Below, in pieces: positions 7,295 through 15,494 of a DNA stretch of 18,832 nucleotides. The number at the start of each line of letters is the position of its first letter. Position 1 is the stretch's first letter. The position numbers and the translations under genes are program-made. Under the pieces are notes generated by a model, which saw only the letters and a program-made list of their open reading frames with translations, was not told the origin of the DNA and did not search any database. Source of the stretch: an uncultured Ruminococcus sp. (GTDB lineage: Bacteria; Bacillota; Clostridia; Oscillospirales; CAG-272). The stretch is taken from NCBI GenBank assembly GCA_905202255.1, contig CAJKRH010000035.1:1-18832 (forward strand), in the 5' to 3' direction.

Positions 7295-7308
7295 GCGGAG
7301 GACAAAAA

Positions 7309-8490
7309 GTGGCAGCTTATCTCGACAACGCCGCGACGACGAGACCCTGCGATGCGGCTACGGCGGCAATGGAAAAAGCCCTGACGGATATCTACGGAAA
7401 TCCATCATCGCTTCATCTCATGGGGCTTGAAGCGGAAAAGGCGGTAAACGAAGCGCGGGCAAATATAGCGGCGGCGCTCATCCGCCAGAAGCTCGCCGAT
7501 GTGAAAAAGCCCGAAAGACAGCTTGTCTTCACCTCGGGCGGCACAGAAGCAAACAATCTTGCCATCATCGGCACGGCTATGTCCAAAAAGCGCTTTGCCG
7601 GCGGCAAGATAATCCTCGGAGAATCCGAGCATTCCTCTGTTCTCGAATGCGGCAGGCGCCTCTCGGAGTTCGGCTTTAAGGTAGTGACCATTCCCTCGCC
7701 GCGCGGCGTATGGGATATGGAAAAATACAGAAGCGAGCTTGACCGCAGTGTCGTTCTCGTTTCGGCTATGGTCGTAAACAACGAAACGGGCGCGCTCCAC
7801 GATGTATGGAATATAGTAAAGCTCGCGCGTGAGCTTGCCCCCGAGGCAAGCGTGCATTTCGATGCGGTGCAGGCTTTCTGCAAATTTCCGCTCGAGCGCT
7901 TTCCCGATGCCGACCTTATTTCCGTTTCATCGCATAAGATATACGGACCGAAAGGCGTCGGCGCGCTTTATATTTCCGAGCGAATACTCAAAAACGGCAA
8001 TATTTCCCCCGTCATCTTCGGCGGCGGGCAGGAACAGGGGCTCCGCTCCGGCACGGAAAATACCATCGGCATAATAGGCTTCGGCGCGGCGGCAAAGGAA
8101 ATCGGCTCCGATATAGCGGCAAATGCGGCGCATTTCGCCGACCTTTATTCATACCTCTGCGAGAAGATTTCTTCCCTGCCGGAGGGCTCCGTCATCATAA
8201 ACGAGCCTGCCGTGCGCGTAAAGCACATCGTCAGCCTCACCGTGCCGAAAATCCGCAGTGAAACGATGCTCCATCATCTTTCGTCACACGGCGTTTTCGT
8301 CTCATCAGGCTCGGCTTGCTCCTCAAATACGCGGCACAGAAGCAGTGCGCTCTCTTCCTTTGGACTTTCCGACGAAAATGCCGACTGCACTATCCGTATA
8401 AGCTTTGGGCTTTACAATACGCATGAGGATATAGAAGCGCTGATCTGCGGTCTTGCCGACGGCATTTCGCGCCTTGCGAGAAAAAGATAA
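7309..8490 (+). CDS. cysteine desulfurase (NifS/IscS-like, PLP-dependent)
   Basis: This 393-residue class V aminotransferase-fold enzyme takes sulfur from L-cysteine as a persulfide and hands it to iron-sulfur cluster or tRNA thiolation pathways. The N-terminal YLDNAATTRP, TSGGTEANN (75-83), the PLP-stacking His108 in GESEHSS, SSHKIYGPKG with the PLP-binding Lys210, and the catalytic Cys337 in SGSACSS are all present. Translation starts at GTG 7309, with GCGGAGG at 7295-7301, because the protein must begin just before AYLDNAA. No IscU, MnmA or ThiI gene adjoins, so the sulfur acceptor cannot be assigned. Given tsaE and tsaB downstream, a role in tRNA thiolation is attractive but unproven. It ends 11 bp before tsaE. 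Confidence 0.94.
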   Translation: MAAYLDNAATTRPCDAATAAMEKALTDIYGNPSSLHLMGLEAEKAVNEARANIAAALIRQKLADVKKPERQLVFTSGGTEANNLAIIGTAMSKKRFAGGKIILGESEHSSVLECGRRLSEFGFKVVTIPSPRGVWDMEKYRSELDRSVVLVSAMVVNNETGALHDVWNIVKLARELAPEASVHFDAVQAFCKFPLERFPDADLISVSSHKIYGPKGVGALYISERILKNGNISPVIFGGGQEQGLRSGTENTIGIIGFGAAAKEIGSDIAANAAHFADLYSYLCEKISSLPEGSVIINEPAVRVKHIVSLTVPKIRSETMLHHLSSHGVFVSSGSACSSNTRHRSSALSSFGLSDENADCTIRISFGLYNTHEDIEALICGLADGISRLARKR

Positions 8491-8501
8491 GGTTTTTTGA
8501 T

Positions 8502-8912
8502 ATGGAATATATTACAAATTCTCCTGCGGAGACGGAAGCTCTCGGAAAAGAGCTTGCCAAAGAGCTGAAATGCGGCGATTTTGTCGCCATGTTCGGCGAC
8601 CTCGGCGTCGGAAAAACGGCGTTCGTGCGCGGAGTGGCAAGTGTGCTCTGCCCCGATGTGCGCGTGCAGAGTCCGACATATACGATAGTCAACGCCTACC
8701 GCGGAAAAATACCGCTCTATCACTTCGACATGTACCGTATCGACAGCGAGGAAGCTCTCTATTCATGCGGATTTTTCGATTATCTCGACAGCGGCATCTG
8801 CATAGCGGAATGGTGCGAAAATATCACTGATTTCATCCCCGAGGGCGCGCGGCGCGTTACGATAAGCAAGACCGCCGACAGTCCCGACAGCCGCAGAATA
8901 GAAATAGAATGA
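8502..8912 (+). CDS. tsaE: tRNA threonylcarbamoyladenosine biosynthesis ATPase TsaE
   Basis: This 136-residue protein is the small P-loop ATPase of the bacterial TsaB-TsaD-TsaE complex that makes t6A at position 37 of ANN-decoding tRNAs. Visible are the Walker A GDLGVGKT (32-39), the switch-like SPTYTIVNAY (57-66), HFDMYRI (74-80) and IAEWCENI (101-108), which are the standard TsaE signatures. Length is slightly short of the usual 140-160 residues but complete. It follows the cysteine desulfurase by 11 bp with only a weak AAGG site, so translation may be coupled. tsaB follows after 24 bp. tsaD is not in the window. Confidence 0.96.
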   Translation: MEYITNSPAETEALGKELAKELKCGDFVAMFGDLGVGKTAFVRGVASVLCPDVRVQSPTYTIVNAYRGKIPLYHFDMYRIDSEEALYSCGFFDYLDSGICIAEWCENITDFIPEGARRVTISKTADSPDSRRIEIE

Positions 8913-8936
8913 AGTCCGAAAGGAAACACACGGAAA

Positions 8937-9644
8937 ATGAAAATTTTAGCTCTCGATACCACGGCAAAATCCGCCTCCGCAGCGATAACGGACGGTCGCG
9001 AGCCGCTTGCCGTTTTTACGCTTGAGGCAGGGCTGACGCACAGTGAAACGGTGCTCCCCATGATAAAAACGGCGCTCGAATCGCTCCATATGTCGGCTCA
9101 TGATATAGATTTGTTTGCCGTGACGGCAGGTCCCGGGTCGTTTACGGGCGTGCGCATCGGCATCTCGGAAATAAAAGGGCTGGCTTTTGCCACGGGCAAG
9201 CCATGCGTTGGCGTTTCCACGCTCCTCTCGCTCGCATACAATCTCCGCCCGCTATGCGAAAATGCGATTCTCTGCCCTGTTATGGACGCGCGCAGAAATC
9301 AGCTGTATAATGCGCTCTTCCGCCTTGAGAGCGGCGTTCTTACCCGCCTTTGCGAGGACAGACTCGTCTCACTCTCCGATCTGACAGCGGAGCTTGCCGG
9401 CTATGATGAGCCTGTATATTCGGCGGGCGACGGATATGCTCTGCTCAAAAAAGCGGCGGCTATCGCCGACACGCCGCGTCTGCTGATACCGCAGAGCGGA
9501 TATTCGACGGCGCTTCTTGCTCTAGATACATATGAAAATGCCTCCGACAAGAGCATTTTCAGCGACAGTGCGCTCCTGCCCGTCTATCTTCGCGCTTCGC
9601 AGGCAGAACGCGAGCTTGCGGAAAAAGAGCAGGCGGCAAAATGA
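8937..9644 (+). CDS. tsaB: tRNA threonylcarbamoyladenosine biosynthesis protein TsaB
   Basis: This 235-residue protein has the N-terminal MKILALDTTAKSASAAI strand pair of the ASKHA fold and the TAGPGSFTGVRIG motif (63-75) diagnostic of TsaB. TsaB is the non-catalytic partner that dimerises with the TsaD transferase for t6A synthesis, and TsaE binds at their interface. Length is normal. The ATG has AAAGGA at 8919-8924, rather far upstream. In many Clostridia tsaB is followed by rimI or tsaD. Here rpiB comes next after 27 bp. Confidence 0.95.
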   Translation: MKILALDTTAKSASAAITDGREPLAVFTLEAGLTHSETVLPMIKTALESLHMSAHDIDLFAVTAGPGSFTGVRIGISEIKGLAFATGKPCVGVSTLLSLAYNLRPLCENAILCPVMDARRNQLYNALFRLESGVLTRLCEDRLVSLSDLTAELAGYDEPVYSAGDGYALLKKAAAIADTPRLLIPQSGYSTALLALDTYENASDKSIFSDSALLPVYLRASQAERELAEKEQAAK

Positions 9645-9671
9645 CAAAATAATAAGAAAGAGGAATACATT

Positions 9672-10100
9672 ATGAAAAAAATTGTTTTTGGTGCAGACCA
9701 TGCCGGCTATCTCTACAAAAACGAGCTGATAAAAATGTTCACGCAGATGGGATATGAATGCGTTGATATGGGCACAAATTCCGATGCCTCCGTAGACTAT
9801 CCCGAATATGCGGGCAAGGTTTGCGAAGCCGTAAATGCGGGTGCCGATTTCGGCATACTCGTATGCGGCACGGGCATCGGCATGAGCATCGCGGCAAATA
9901 AGCATCGCGGTATCCGCGCGGCACTCTGCGGCGATACCGTTTCCGCCAAGTTCACCCGCCTGCACAATAATGCAAATGTGCTCTGCATGGGCGCAAGAAT
10001 CATCGGCATCTCCACAGCAGAGGAAATAGCAAAAATATTCATCGGAACGGAGTTTGAGGGCGGACGCCATCAGCACCGCATCGATATGCTGGAAAAATAA
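9672..10100 (+). CDS. rpiB: ribose-5-phosphate isomerase B
   Basis: This 142-residue protein is an RpiB/LacAB-type sugar-phosphate isomerase that interconverts ribose 5-phosphate and ribulose 5-phosphate in the pentose phosphate pathway. It shows GADHAGY (7-13) with Asp9 and His10, CGTGIGMSIAANK with catalytic base Cys65 and Thr67, and His98 in RLHNNAN, all matching the E. coli-type active site. Length is typical. It is the last gene of the five-gene operon, has an AGAGGA site and ends 18 bp before a long terminator stem. Related allose- or galactose-phosphate isomerases share these motifs, so a different sugar phosphate cannot be wholly excluded. Confidence 0.94.
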   Translation: MKKIVFGADHAGYLYKNELIKMFTQMGYECVDMGTNSDASVDYPEYAGKVCEAVNAGADFGILVCGTGIGMSIAANKHRGIRAALCGDTVSAKFTRLHNNANVLCMGARIIGISTAEEIAKIFIGTEFEGGRHQHRIDMLEK

Positions 10101-10118
10101 AACAAAAAAAACGCTCTG

Positions 10119-10167
10119 ATAAAACAGAAAAACGCTCTGCATTTTGCAGAGCGTTTTTCTGTTTTAT
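10119..10167. terminator. bidirectional terminator between rpiB and the GH3 gene
   Basis: A perfect 22-bp inverted repeat (10119-10140 and 10146-10167) has a five-base loop and a G+C-rich core GCTCTGC / GCAGAGC flanked by A and T runs, so it gives a T tract on both strands. The TAA of the convergent GH3 gene (10164-10166) lies inside the stem. A second copy of the left-arm segment AAAACGCTCTG stands just before it (10107-10118, repeated at 10128-10139). Confidence 0.93.
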
Positions 10168-12266
10168 TTCAAATCAAGTGTAATGCACGGCTTCCCTGTC
10201 AGGCTGAGACTGCGCAAATCCGGCTGATTTCCGCCGATATACAGGCGGATACTTCCGTCGGGCGTCACACGCCTTCCATCGGCAAGCACGGCACTCATCC
10301 AATATCTCTCGGCTTCGAGAATAACCGTTCTGCTCTCACCCGCATCAAGCTCTGCGGCACATACAGCGCAAAGCTGGAAGTTCGGTGTAGTCGTTCGGCT
10401 GTCGGAGAAAGCGGCATAGAGCTGTGCCTTTTCGATGCCTCTGCTCCCTCCCGTATTCGTTATCTTTACAGAAACTCTCACACGCTCGTCGTCGCATCCG
10501 ATTATTTTGGCATCACTGTATACGAAATGCGTATATGAAAGCCCATATCCGAAAGGATAAAGCGGCTCTTCCCTCATATATCTGTATGTTCTGCCGTCCA
10601 TCGCATAATCGGAGAAATCGGGCAGCTCCGTTTCGCCGCGATATATTGTGACAGGCAGTCTGCCCGAGGGATTTGCAGCGCCGGAAAGCACGCGTGCGAC
10701 AGCAAGACCGCCGAGCGCACCCGGATACCATGCATAAAGGAGTGCCTTCGCGTGATTTCTCACCTTTTCGCCTACATCTATCGAGCTTCCGCAGAGCATG
10801 ACGACGATTACATTTTCGCAGGCATCGCATATCATCTCGGCGAGCTTCTGCTGAGGCTTCGGCAGGAAAAGCACCTTCCTGTCGCCATGGTCAAGATAAT
10901 CGCCGGAGGCTCCCTGTATCTCCTCGCCCTCTACGGTGCAGTCAAGTCCGAGACAAAGCACGGTGATATCCGCTTCCGATGCTGCCGCGGCAGCATCGCT
11001 GTACATATTTGAAAAGCCGCTCCAGTCGCAGAGTTTTTCTTTCGTCAGCCTGCAACCGTGCTCCACCTTTATATCCGCATCGGGAAATTCGCGGCGTATT
11101 CCGTCCGCCACAGTGATATATTCAGAGGCATAGCCGAAATAATTTCCCTCAAGAGCTGCCGTAGATATAGCATTCGGTCCTATCACGGCTATCTTTTTTG
11201 CTTTGCCGTCCAGAGGAAGATAACCGCCCTCATTTTTCAGCAGGACAATGCTCTCCTCCGCCGCTTTCAGATTGAGTGCCCTGTGCTCGCGGCAATCGAG
11301 CAGGCTGTACGGCAGTTCTGACCATGGGCGCTTCTCCTCAAATTCGCCGAGCAGAAATCTTATCGTATAGAGGCTCTCTGCGGCTTTGGTTATGTCCTCC
11401 TCCGTTATCAGGTCTTCTTCATACGCATCTATCAGGTGGGAATAAACATCGCCGCAGTTCAGCTCGCATCCGGCATGCAGTGCCATGGCGGCGGCTTCCT
11501 TTGGCGTATCACAGCATTTGTGCCCATCGACAAAATCGCGCAGTGCGCCGCAATCCGAGGTGATATATCCGCGAAAGCCCCACTGCTCCCGCAGTATTTC
11601 CGTCAACAATCGGCGGCTTCCGCAGCATGGCTCGCCGTTCAGCCTGTTGTATGCTCCCATCACACCGGCAACGCCGCATCTCACCGCATTTTCAAATGCA
11701 GGCAGATATGTTTCCCACAGGTCATGCTCGCTGACCCTTGCGTCAAACGAATGGCGCGAGCCCTCCGGCCCCGAATGCGCGGCAAAATGCTTCGCGCAGG
11801 CGGCAGCTTTCAGAAATTCGCCGTCGCCCTGTATTCCGTTTATATAAGCCGCGGCAAGAAAAGAAGTAAGAAAAGGATCCTCGCCGAGCGTCTCCTGCCC
11901 TCTGCCCCAACGCGGGTCACGGAAAATATTTATATTCGGCGCCCAAAAGGTAAGCCCCTTATAAATATCGTAGTCGCCGTATTTTTCATGCTGATTGTAT
12001 TTGACACGAGCCTCTGTGGATATCACATCCGCAACATCATGTATCAACACACCGTCAAATGTTGCGGCAAGCCCTATCGAATGCGGAAAGACAGTTGCTG
12101 TGCCACATCTTGCCACGCCATGCGAGCTTTCATTCCACCAGTTGTATTCATGTATTCCGAGCCGCTCTATGGCAGGCGAATTGTAGAGAAGCTGAGAAGC
12201 TTTCTCCTCTACGGTCATTTTTGAAACAAGCGCACGCGCCCGTTCTCCCGCTCTTTCGTAATCCAT
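10164..12266 (-). CDS. glycoside hydrolase family 3, beta-xylosidase / beta-glucosidase type
   Basis: This 700-residue protein has the full GH3 layout: a (beta/alpha)8 domain (about 15-320), an alpha/beta sandwich (about 345-560) and a C-terminal fibronectin type III-like domain (about 590-690). The catalytic nucleophile is Asp238 in ITSDCGA. The substrate-binding KHFAAHSGPE (159-168) and FRDPRWGRGQE segments are intact. YNWWNESSHGVAR (41-53) is typical of the branch that holds xylan 1,4-beta-xylosidases and arabinofuranosidases, so a xylosidase is favoured. No signal peptide is present, so it should be cytosolic. The start has AAAGGA. No clear promoter lies in the short gap from the preceding terminator, and its only transcription source may be read-through from the Sel1 gene. 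Confidence 0.94.
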   Translation of the reverse strand: MDYERAGERARALVSKMTVEEKASQLLYNSPAIERLGIHEYNWWNESSHGVARCGTATVFPHSIGLAATFDGVLIHDVADVISTEARVKYNQHEKYGDYDIYKGLTFWAPNINIFRDPRWGRGQETLGEDPFLTSFLAAAYINGIQGDGEFLKAAACAKHFAAHSGPEGSRHSFDARVSEHDLWETYLPAFENAVRCGVAGVMGAYNRLNGEPCCGSRRLLTEILREQWGFRGYITSDCGALRDFVDGHKCCDTPKEAAAMALHAGCELNCGDVYSHLIDAYEEDLITEEDITKAAESLYTIRFLLGEFEEKRPWSELPYSLLDCREHRALNLKAAEESIVLLKNEGGYLPLDGKAKKIAVIGPNAISTAALEGNYFGYASEYITVADGIRREFPDADIKVEHGCRLTKEKLCDWSGFSNMYSDAAAAASEADITVLCLGLDCTVEGEEIQGASGDYLDHGDRKVLFLPKPQQKLAEMICDACENVIVVMLCGSSIDVGEKVRNHAKALLYAWYPGALGGLAVARVLSGAANPSGRLPVTIYRGETELPDFSDYAMDGRTYRYMREEPLYPFGYGLSYTHFVYSDAKIIGCDDERVRVSVKITNTGGSRGIEKAQLYAAFSDSRTTTPNFQLCAVCAAELDAGESRTVILEAERYWMSAVLADGRRVTPDGSIRLYIGGNQPDLRSLSLTGKPCITLDLK

Positions 12267-12301
12267 CGTTATTTTCCTTTCGGTTTATTCGGTTATCTGT
12301 C

Positions 12302-12330
12302 AAAAAAGCAAGGCGGTGCCTTGCTTTTTT
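12302..12330. terminator. terminator after the Sel1-repeat gene
   Basis: A perfect 12-bp stem AAAAAAGCAAGG / CCTTGCTTTTTT with a five-base loop lies 14 bp downstream of the Sel1 gene stop on the minus strand, with a T6 tract. It is symmetrical and could act both ways, but no plus-strand gene needs it. On the minus strand the last T residues merge into TTGACA, a chance -35-like hexamer without a matching -10. Confidence 0.88.
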
Positions 12331-12344
12331 CTGTATTCTGTTTA

Positions 12345-13469
12345 TCAGCCCTTTGAAGCCCCCGCTATTATGAGCACCACGGCAAGCGCCACAAGAGCGC
12401 ACACCACGGAAAATACACTCACCTTGAAAATGAACTTTGATTTCTTCGTTTTCAGGAAAGGAAGCCTGTCGAGAAGCTCATCTATCTTTGCATTGAAATC
12501 TCTCTCCTGCTCCGCGCCGTCATAAGACTCGCTTATATCATACTGCGTGTCGGCTTCCTCCGTATATGTTTCGTCATCATCGCCGCTGTCAAGCGTTATT
12601 GAAAACGTTCCCATATTTACCTTTTCGTCGGCATCGTAGTTTTCGGCGTCAGCGAGAGCAAATTTCTTTTCAAAAACAGAGAGGCGCGCATAGTCGTCAT
12701 CCGTCTGCTCGAGATAAGCCTTCGCACACTCGAAAACAGGCGTATCGGCATCTTTTTCGGCAATATCTCTTGCCTGAGCATAGAGGTCGCTTGCCGTATT
12801 TATGCTTTCCTTCAGCTTTTCACAGCTTGCCTTGACAGCGTTCTTTTCCTCAGGGGTCATTGTGCCTTCGCCGCCTGCGGAAACTGTCTTTTCCAGCTCC
12901 GGCAGGTAAAGCTTACGCTTATAATTTGCGAGAAGCACATAAGCAAAGGCATAGCCTGTCTTTGCCGCTTTCTGATAGAAGGTCAGCGCCTTTTTGATAT
13001 CCTTTTCGGCACCTATTCTGCCATCCTCATATATGGAGCCGATGCAGGTATATGCATAGCCCTTGACATTTGCATCATCCTTCGGATTTGCGATTATCTT
13101 TGTGCAGTATTCTATAGCCTTTGTCTCGTCCTTGGGAAAGCCGCATTCGCCGTTCTTGTAATTATGTGCTATCTTCTGCAGGCAGCGGATAGAACCTGCC
13201 TTCTCACCCTCAAGAAGCAGGGCTTTCGCCTTTTCTTCGTCAAGCGGGGCGCCGCCTCTGCCCTTTGCATAATAATCGGCTATGCGGGCTATCGCCTCGA
13301 TATTTCCGGCAGTGCAAGCCTGCATCGCATATGTATAAGCCTTGACCTCGTCACGCTGGGGAACGCCGCCCGTTCCCTTATGGTATCTGTCGCTCAGCTC
13401 AAGCAGTGCGTCGGAATTCGACTCCACAGCCGCAGCAAGCAATTCCTCAAAATTCATATCCTTCAACAT
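12345..13469 (-). CDS. Sel1-repeat protein with C-terminal membrane anchor
   Basis: The protein starts MLKDMNF and has 374 residues. An upstream in-frame ATG at 13496 would add 9 residues, but it has no ribosome binding site and lies only a few bases after the predicted transcription start, whereas ATG 13469 has GAGGCAG 4 bp upstream. The N-terminal half carries four or five Sel1-like (TPR-type) helical repeats, seen as Y-x-K-G-x-G-G-x-P-x-D-x-x-K-A units. Such repeats usually bind other proteins. An acidic, low-complexity stretch follows (about 285-335), then a short basic segment and one hydrophobic helix (about 348-368) at the extreme C-terminus, so it is a tail-anchored protein with its repeats in the cytosol. 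There is no signal peptide. Its partner is unknown. Confidence 0.85.
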   Translation of the reverse strand: MLKDMNFEELLAAAVESNSDALLELSDRYHKGTGGVPQRDEVKAYTYAMQACTAGNIEAIARIADYYAKGRGGAPLDEEKAKALLLEGEKAGSIRCLQKIAHNYKNGECGFPKDETKAIEYCTKIIANPKDDANVKGYAYTCIGSIYEDGRIGAEKDIKKALTFYQKAAKTGYAFAYVLLANYKRKLYLPELEKTVSAGGEGTMTPEEKNAVKASCEKLKESINTASDLYAQARDIAEKDADTPVFECAKAYLEQTDDDYARLSVFEKKFALADAENYDADEKVNMGTFSITLDSGDDDETYTEEADTQYDISESYDGAEQERDFNAKIDELLDRLPFLKTKKSKFIFKVSVFSVVCALVALAVVLIIAGASKG

Positions 13470-13505
13470 AAAACTGCCTCTTTTTTTCTCATTCATATTA
13501 AAAAC

Positions 13506-13534
13506 AGTGTATCATAAATGACGAATTTTGTCAA
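13506..13534 (-). promoter_or_regulatory. promoter of the Sel1-repeat gene
   Basis: On the minus strand, TTGACA (13534-13529), a 17-bp spacer and TACACT (13511-13506) are visible. The start near 13499 leaves a leader of about 30 nt, which carries the ribosome binding site used for ATG 13469. It lies only 16 bp after the permease stop, and no terminator is visible there, so some read-through from the guaB unit is likely. Confidence 0.75.
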
Positions 13535-13550
13535 TACACTTGAAAATTTT

Positions 13551-14678
13551 TTAGCGCATTGATTTGAGTAACATCATAAATCCCGTGAGAATTATGAGAA
13601 AGCCGAAGTTGAAAAGCGAAAATGTGCGCACATAGTATCCAGCTTTTCCCGGATTGTGCCTGCAATATTCGCGGAAAGTGATAAGGCTGGCAAGCGAAGC
13701 GATAAGCGTGCCGACGCCGCCGATATTGACACCGACGAGCAGGTCGGGATAATTATCCGTAAACTGCGAAAGCAGTATCGCCGACGGGACATTGCTGATG
13801 CACTGGCACGAGAGCACGGAGAAAAGAAGAGTGCTCTTCTCCATGAGCACCGAGAAAAACTCGCGCACTGCGCCTATACGAGCCATATTTCCCGAGAAAA
13901 TAAAAAAGAAAACAAATGTGAAAAGCAGCGGATAATCGACGGCGGCAAGCGCCTTTCTGTCCGCGAAAAGGAGCACCGCGGGGATGACGATAAGCCCTAT
14001 CCAATACGGAATCCCACGGAAAACTATCGCTATCGCCAGTGCGAAAAGGCAGAGATAAAGCGCCGTTCTCGCGGGCGGCAACTTATCCTCGCCATCCGGT
14101 ATGTCGAGCGGCTCCGGCTTTATAAATACGATACAGCAGAGAGTTATCAGCGCTACCGAAAGCGCAAACGGCGGTGCCATTATCGTTATGAATTCGCCGT
14201 TCGGGATATTGAATTTCGTATAGAGATAGAGATTCTGCGGATTGCCGAAAGGCGTGAGCATACCGCCGAGATTTGCCGCGATATTCTGCATGATAAATGT
14301 GAAAGCCATGTGCCTTTCCTTGCCTGTCGTCGTGAGGACAAAATATCCGAGCGGCAAAAATGTCAACAGAGCCATATCGTTTGCTATCAGCATGGAGCCG
14401 ATGAAAGTGATATACACGAGAGCGAGTATGCTCATGCGCGTATTTTTGAAAATGCGCACTATCCTTTTGGCAAGGATATAGAAAAACCTGATATTTTTCA
14501 GTGCACAGACGACCGCCAGTACGGAAAAAAGGCAGGTAAGAGTTTTGAAATCAAAATAGCCGATATATTCCCTGTCTATCGGCACTGTAAAACTTGTTAT
14601 GACAGCCGCCGTGAGGGCAACTGTCATAACGGTGTTTTTCTTTATGAAATTTTTGACCGATGCGAAAAAAGAAGTCAT
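13551..14678 (-). CDS. ArsB/NhaD/SLC13-type anion permease
   Basis: This 375-residue integral membrane protein has about ten helices and belongs to the ion transporter superfamily (ArsB, NhaD, DASS/SLC13). The two inverted halves each show the family hairpin motif: NDMALLTFLP (100-109) with TPFGNPQNLY (142-151) in the first half, and SNVPSA (295-300) with GVNIGGVGTL (316-325) in the second. It is likely to move an anion or small carboxylate across the cytoplasmic membrane, but the substrate cannot be told from sequence. No arsenic genes (arsR, arsA, arsC) are near, which argues against an arsenite role. It follows the alpha/beta hydrolase gene by 24 bp, so it is probably in the guaB operon. 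AGAGGT lies 12 bp before the ATG. Confidence 0.88.
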   Translation of the reverse strand: MTSFFASVKNFIKKNTVMTVALTAAVITSFTVPIDREYIGYFDFKTLTCLFSVLAVVCALKNIRFFYILAKRIVRIFKNTRMSILALVYITFIGSMLIANDMALLTFLPLGYFVLTTTGKERHMAFTFIMQNIAANLGGMLTPFGNPQNLYLYTKFNIPNGEFITIMAPPFALSVALITLCCIVFIKPEPLDIPDGEDKLPPARTALYLCLFALAIAIVFRGIPYWIGLIVIPAVLLFADRKALAAVDYPLLFTFVFFFIFSGNMARIGAVREFFSVLMEKSTLLFSVLSCQCISNVPSAILLSQFTDNYPDLLVGVNIGGVGTLIASLASLITFREYCRHNPGKAGYYVRTFSLFNFGFLIILTGFMMLLKSMR

Positions 14679-14702
14679 TTTTGTCTTTTTACCTCTGATG
14701 CC

Positions 14703-15452
14703 TTATTTTTTCTGCGAGAAGAGCCAATTCATGAGTCCCTCGGTCTTGTATGCGGGAATCCATGAATCATGACCGACTCCCGGGAAATATGTTGCCTTCA
14801 TTTTAGTGCCGCCTGCGGCTTTTATCGCCGCCTCCATGTCTCTTGTGCCCTGCGGAGGAACAGTCCCGTCGGCTTCGCCGTGGAAAGCCCATATGCCCAT
14901 ATTCACGAGTTTATCCGCCATATCGGGTATACCCGAGCCGCAGACAGGGACTGCCGCCGCAAAAACCTCGGGGCGGCGCGTTATCAGCTCCCATGTGCCG
15001 TAGCCTCCCATGGATATGCCCGCCGCATATACGCGGGAAAGATCAACCTTGCCGCATGCAAGGAATTTATCGAGCAGCTCCATCGCCGCAGCCATGCCGA
15101 CGGTCGGTTCCTCTGCGAGAGCGCGCGATCCTGTATTCCACTTGTGGTTCACAGGCACCCATTCCAGCTCCGTATTGCATGGGCACTGCGGCGCGACTAT
15201 GATGCAGTCGTCGCGTTCTATCGTCATATCTATCAGCCTGTTTTCCTTGTGCAGTACCCTTATCTGAAGCTCATTGTCTGTTCCGCATTCGCCGTGTCCG
15301 TGCAGGAAAAAGAGCATCGGATATTTTTTGTCATCGTTTTCGTTATAGGAAGAGGGAAAATAATACCTGTAGGGCATGGAAAAGCTCTTGCCTGTTTTTT
15401 CGTTTCGGTATTCGTATACCGCTCTGCCCATTATATCGACATTGATTGCCAT
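14703..15452 (-). CDS. alpha/beta hydrolase, esterase/depolymerase type
   Basis: This 249-residue alpha/beta hydrolase resembles the PHB-depolymerase/feruloyl-esterase-like group. The triad is visible: Ser147 in the nucleophile elbow GISMGG, Asp195 in FHGEADGTVP and His228 in GVGHDSW. LFFLHGHGECG (48-58) provides the oxyanion-hole HG motif. No signal peptide is present, so it is cytosolic. Such intracellular enzymes often remove acyl groups from imported carbohydrates, which would fit the two cytosolic glycosidases, but no direct link is shown. The ATG has CGGAGG at good spacing, right after a small hairpin. It lies 42 bp after guaB and 24 bp before the permease gene. Confidence 0.88.
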   Translation of the reverse strand: MAINVDIMGRAVYEYRNEKTGKSFSMPYRYYFPSSYNENDDKKYPMLFFLHGHGECGTDNELQIRVLHKENRLIDMTIERDDCIIVAPQCPCNTELEWVPVNHKWNTGSRALAEEPTVGMAAAMELLDKFLACGKVDLSRVYAAGISMGGYGTWELITRRPEVFAAAVPVCGSGIPDMADKLVNMGIWAFHGEADGTVPPQGTRDMEAAIKAAGGTKMKATYFPGVGHDSWIPAYKTEGLMNWLFSQKK

Positions 15453-15467
15453 TTTTATATGCCTCCG

Positions 15468-15482
15468 AAGTGCGTCGCACTT
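15468..15482 (-). promoter_or_regulatory. intercistronic hairpin between guaB and the hydrolase gene
   Basis: A 6-bp perfect stem AAGTGC / GCACTT with a three-base loop lies just before the CGGAGG ribosome binding site of the hydrolase gene on the minus strand. There is no T run after it on that strand, so it does not look like a terminator. It may shield the mRNA or alter access to the site. Confidence 0.4.
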
Positions 15483-15494
15483 TATTTAAAAGTA

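Noticed and set aside
11436..12224. A 262-codon open frame opposite the GH3 gene
   Set aside because: It is antisense to intact GH3 motifs and its composition is irregular, with no initiation signals.
12285..12305. TTGACA on the minus strand just before the GH3 gene as a -35 box
   Set aside because: It arises from the T tract of the preceding terminator, and no -10-like sequence lies 16-18 bp downstream.
13551..14678. Arsenite efflux pump ArsB
   Set aside because: The fold superfamily matches but there is no ars regulator, reductase or ATPase nearby, and the esterase neighbour suggests another anion.
13656..14765. A 369-codon open frame on the plus strand opposite the permease gene
   Set aside because: It is very rich in Arg, Glu and Lys, the antisense image of a hydrophobic protein, with no start signals. 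The minus strand encodes a coherent ten-helix permease.
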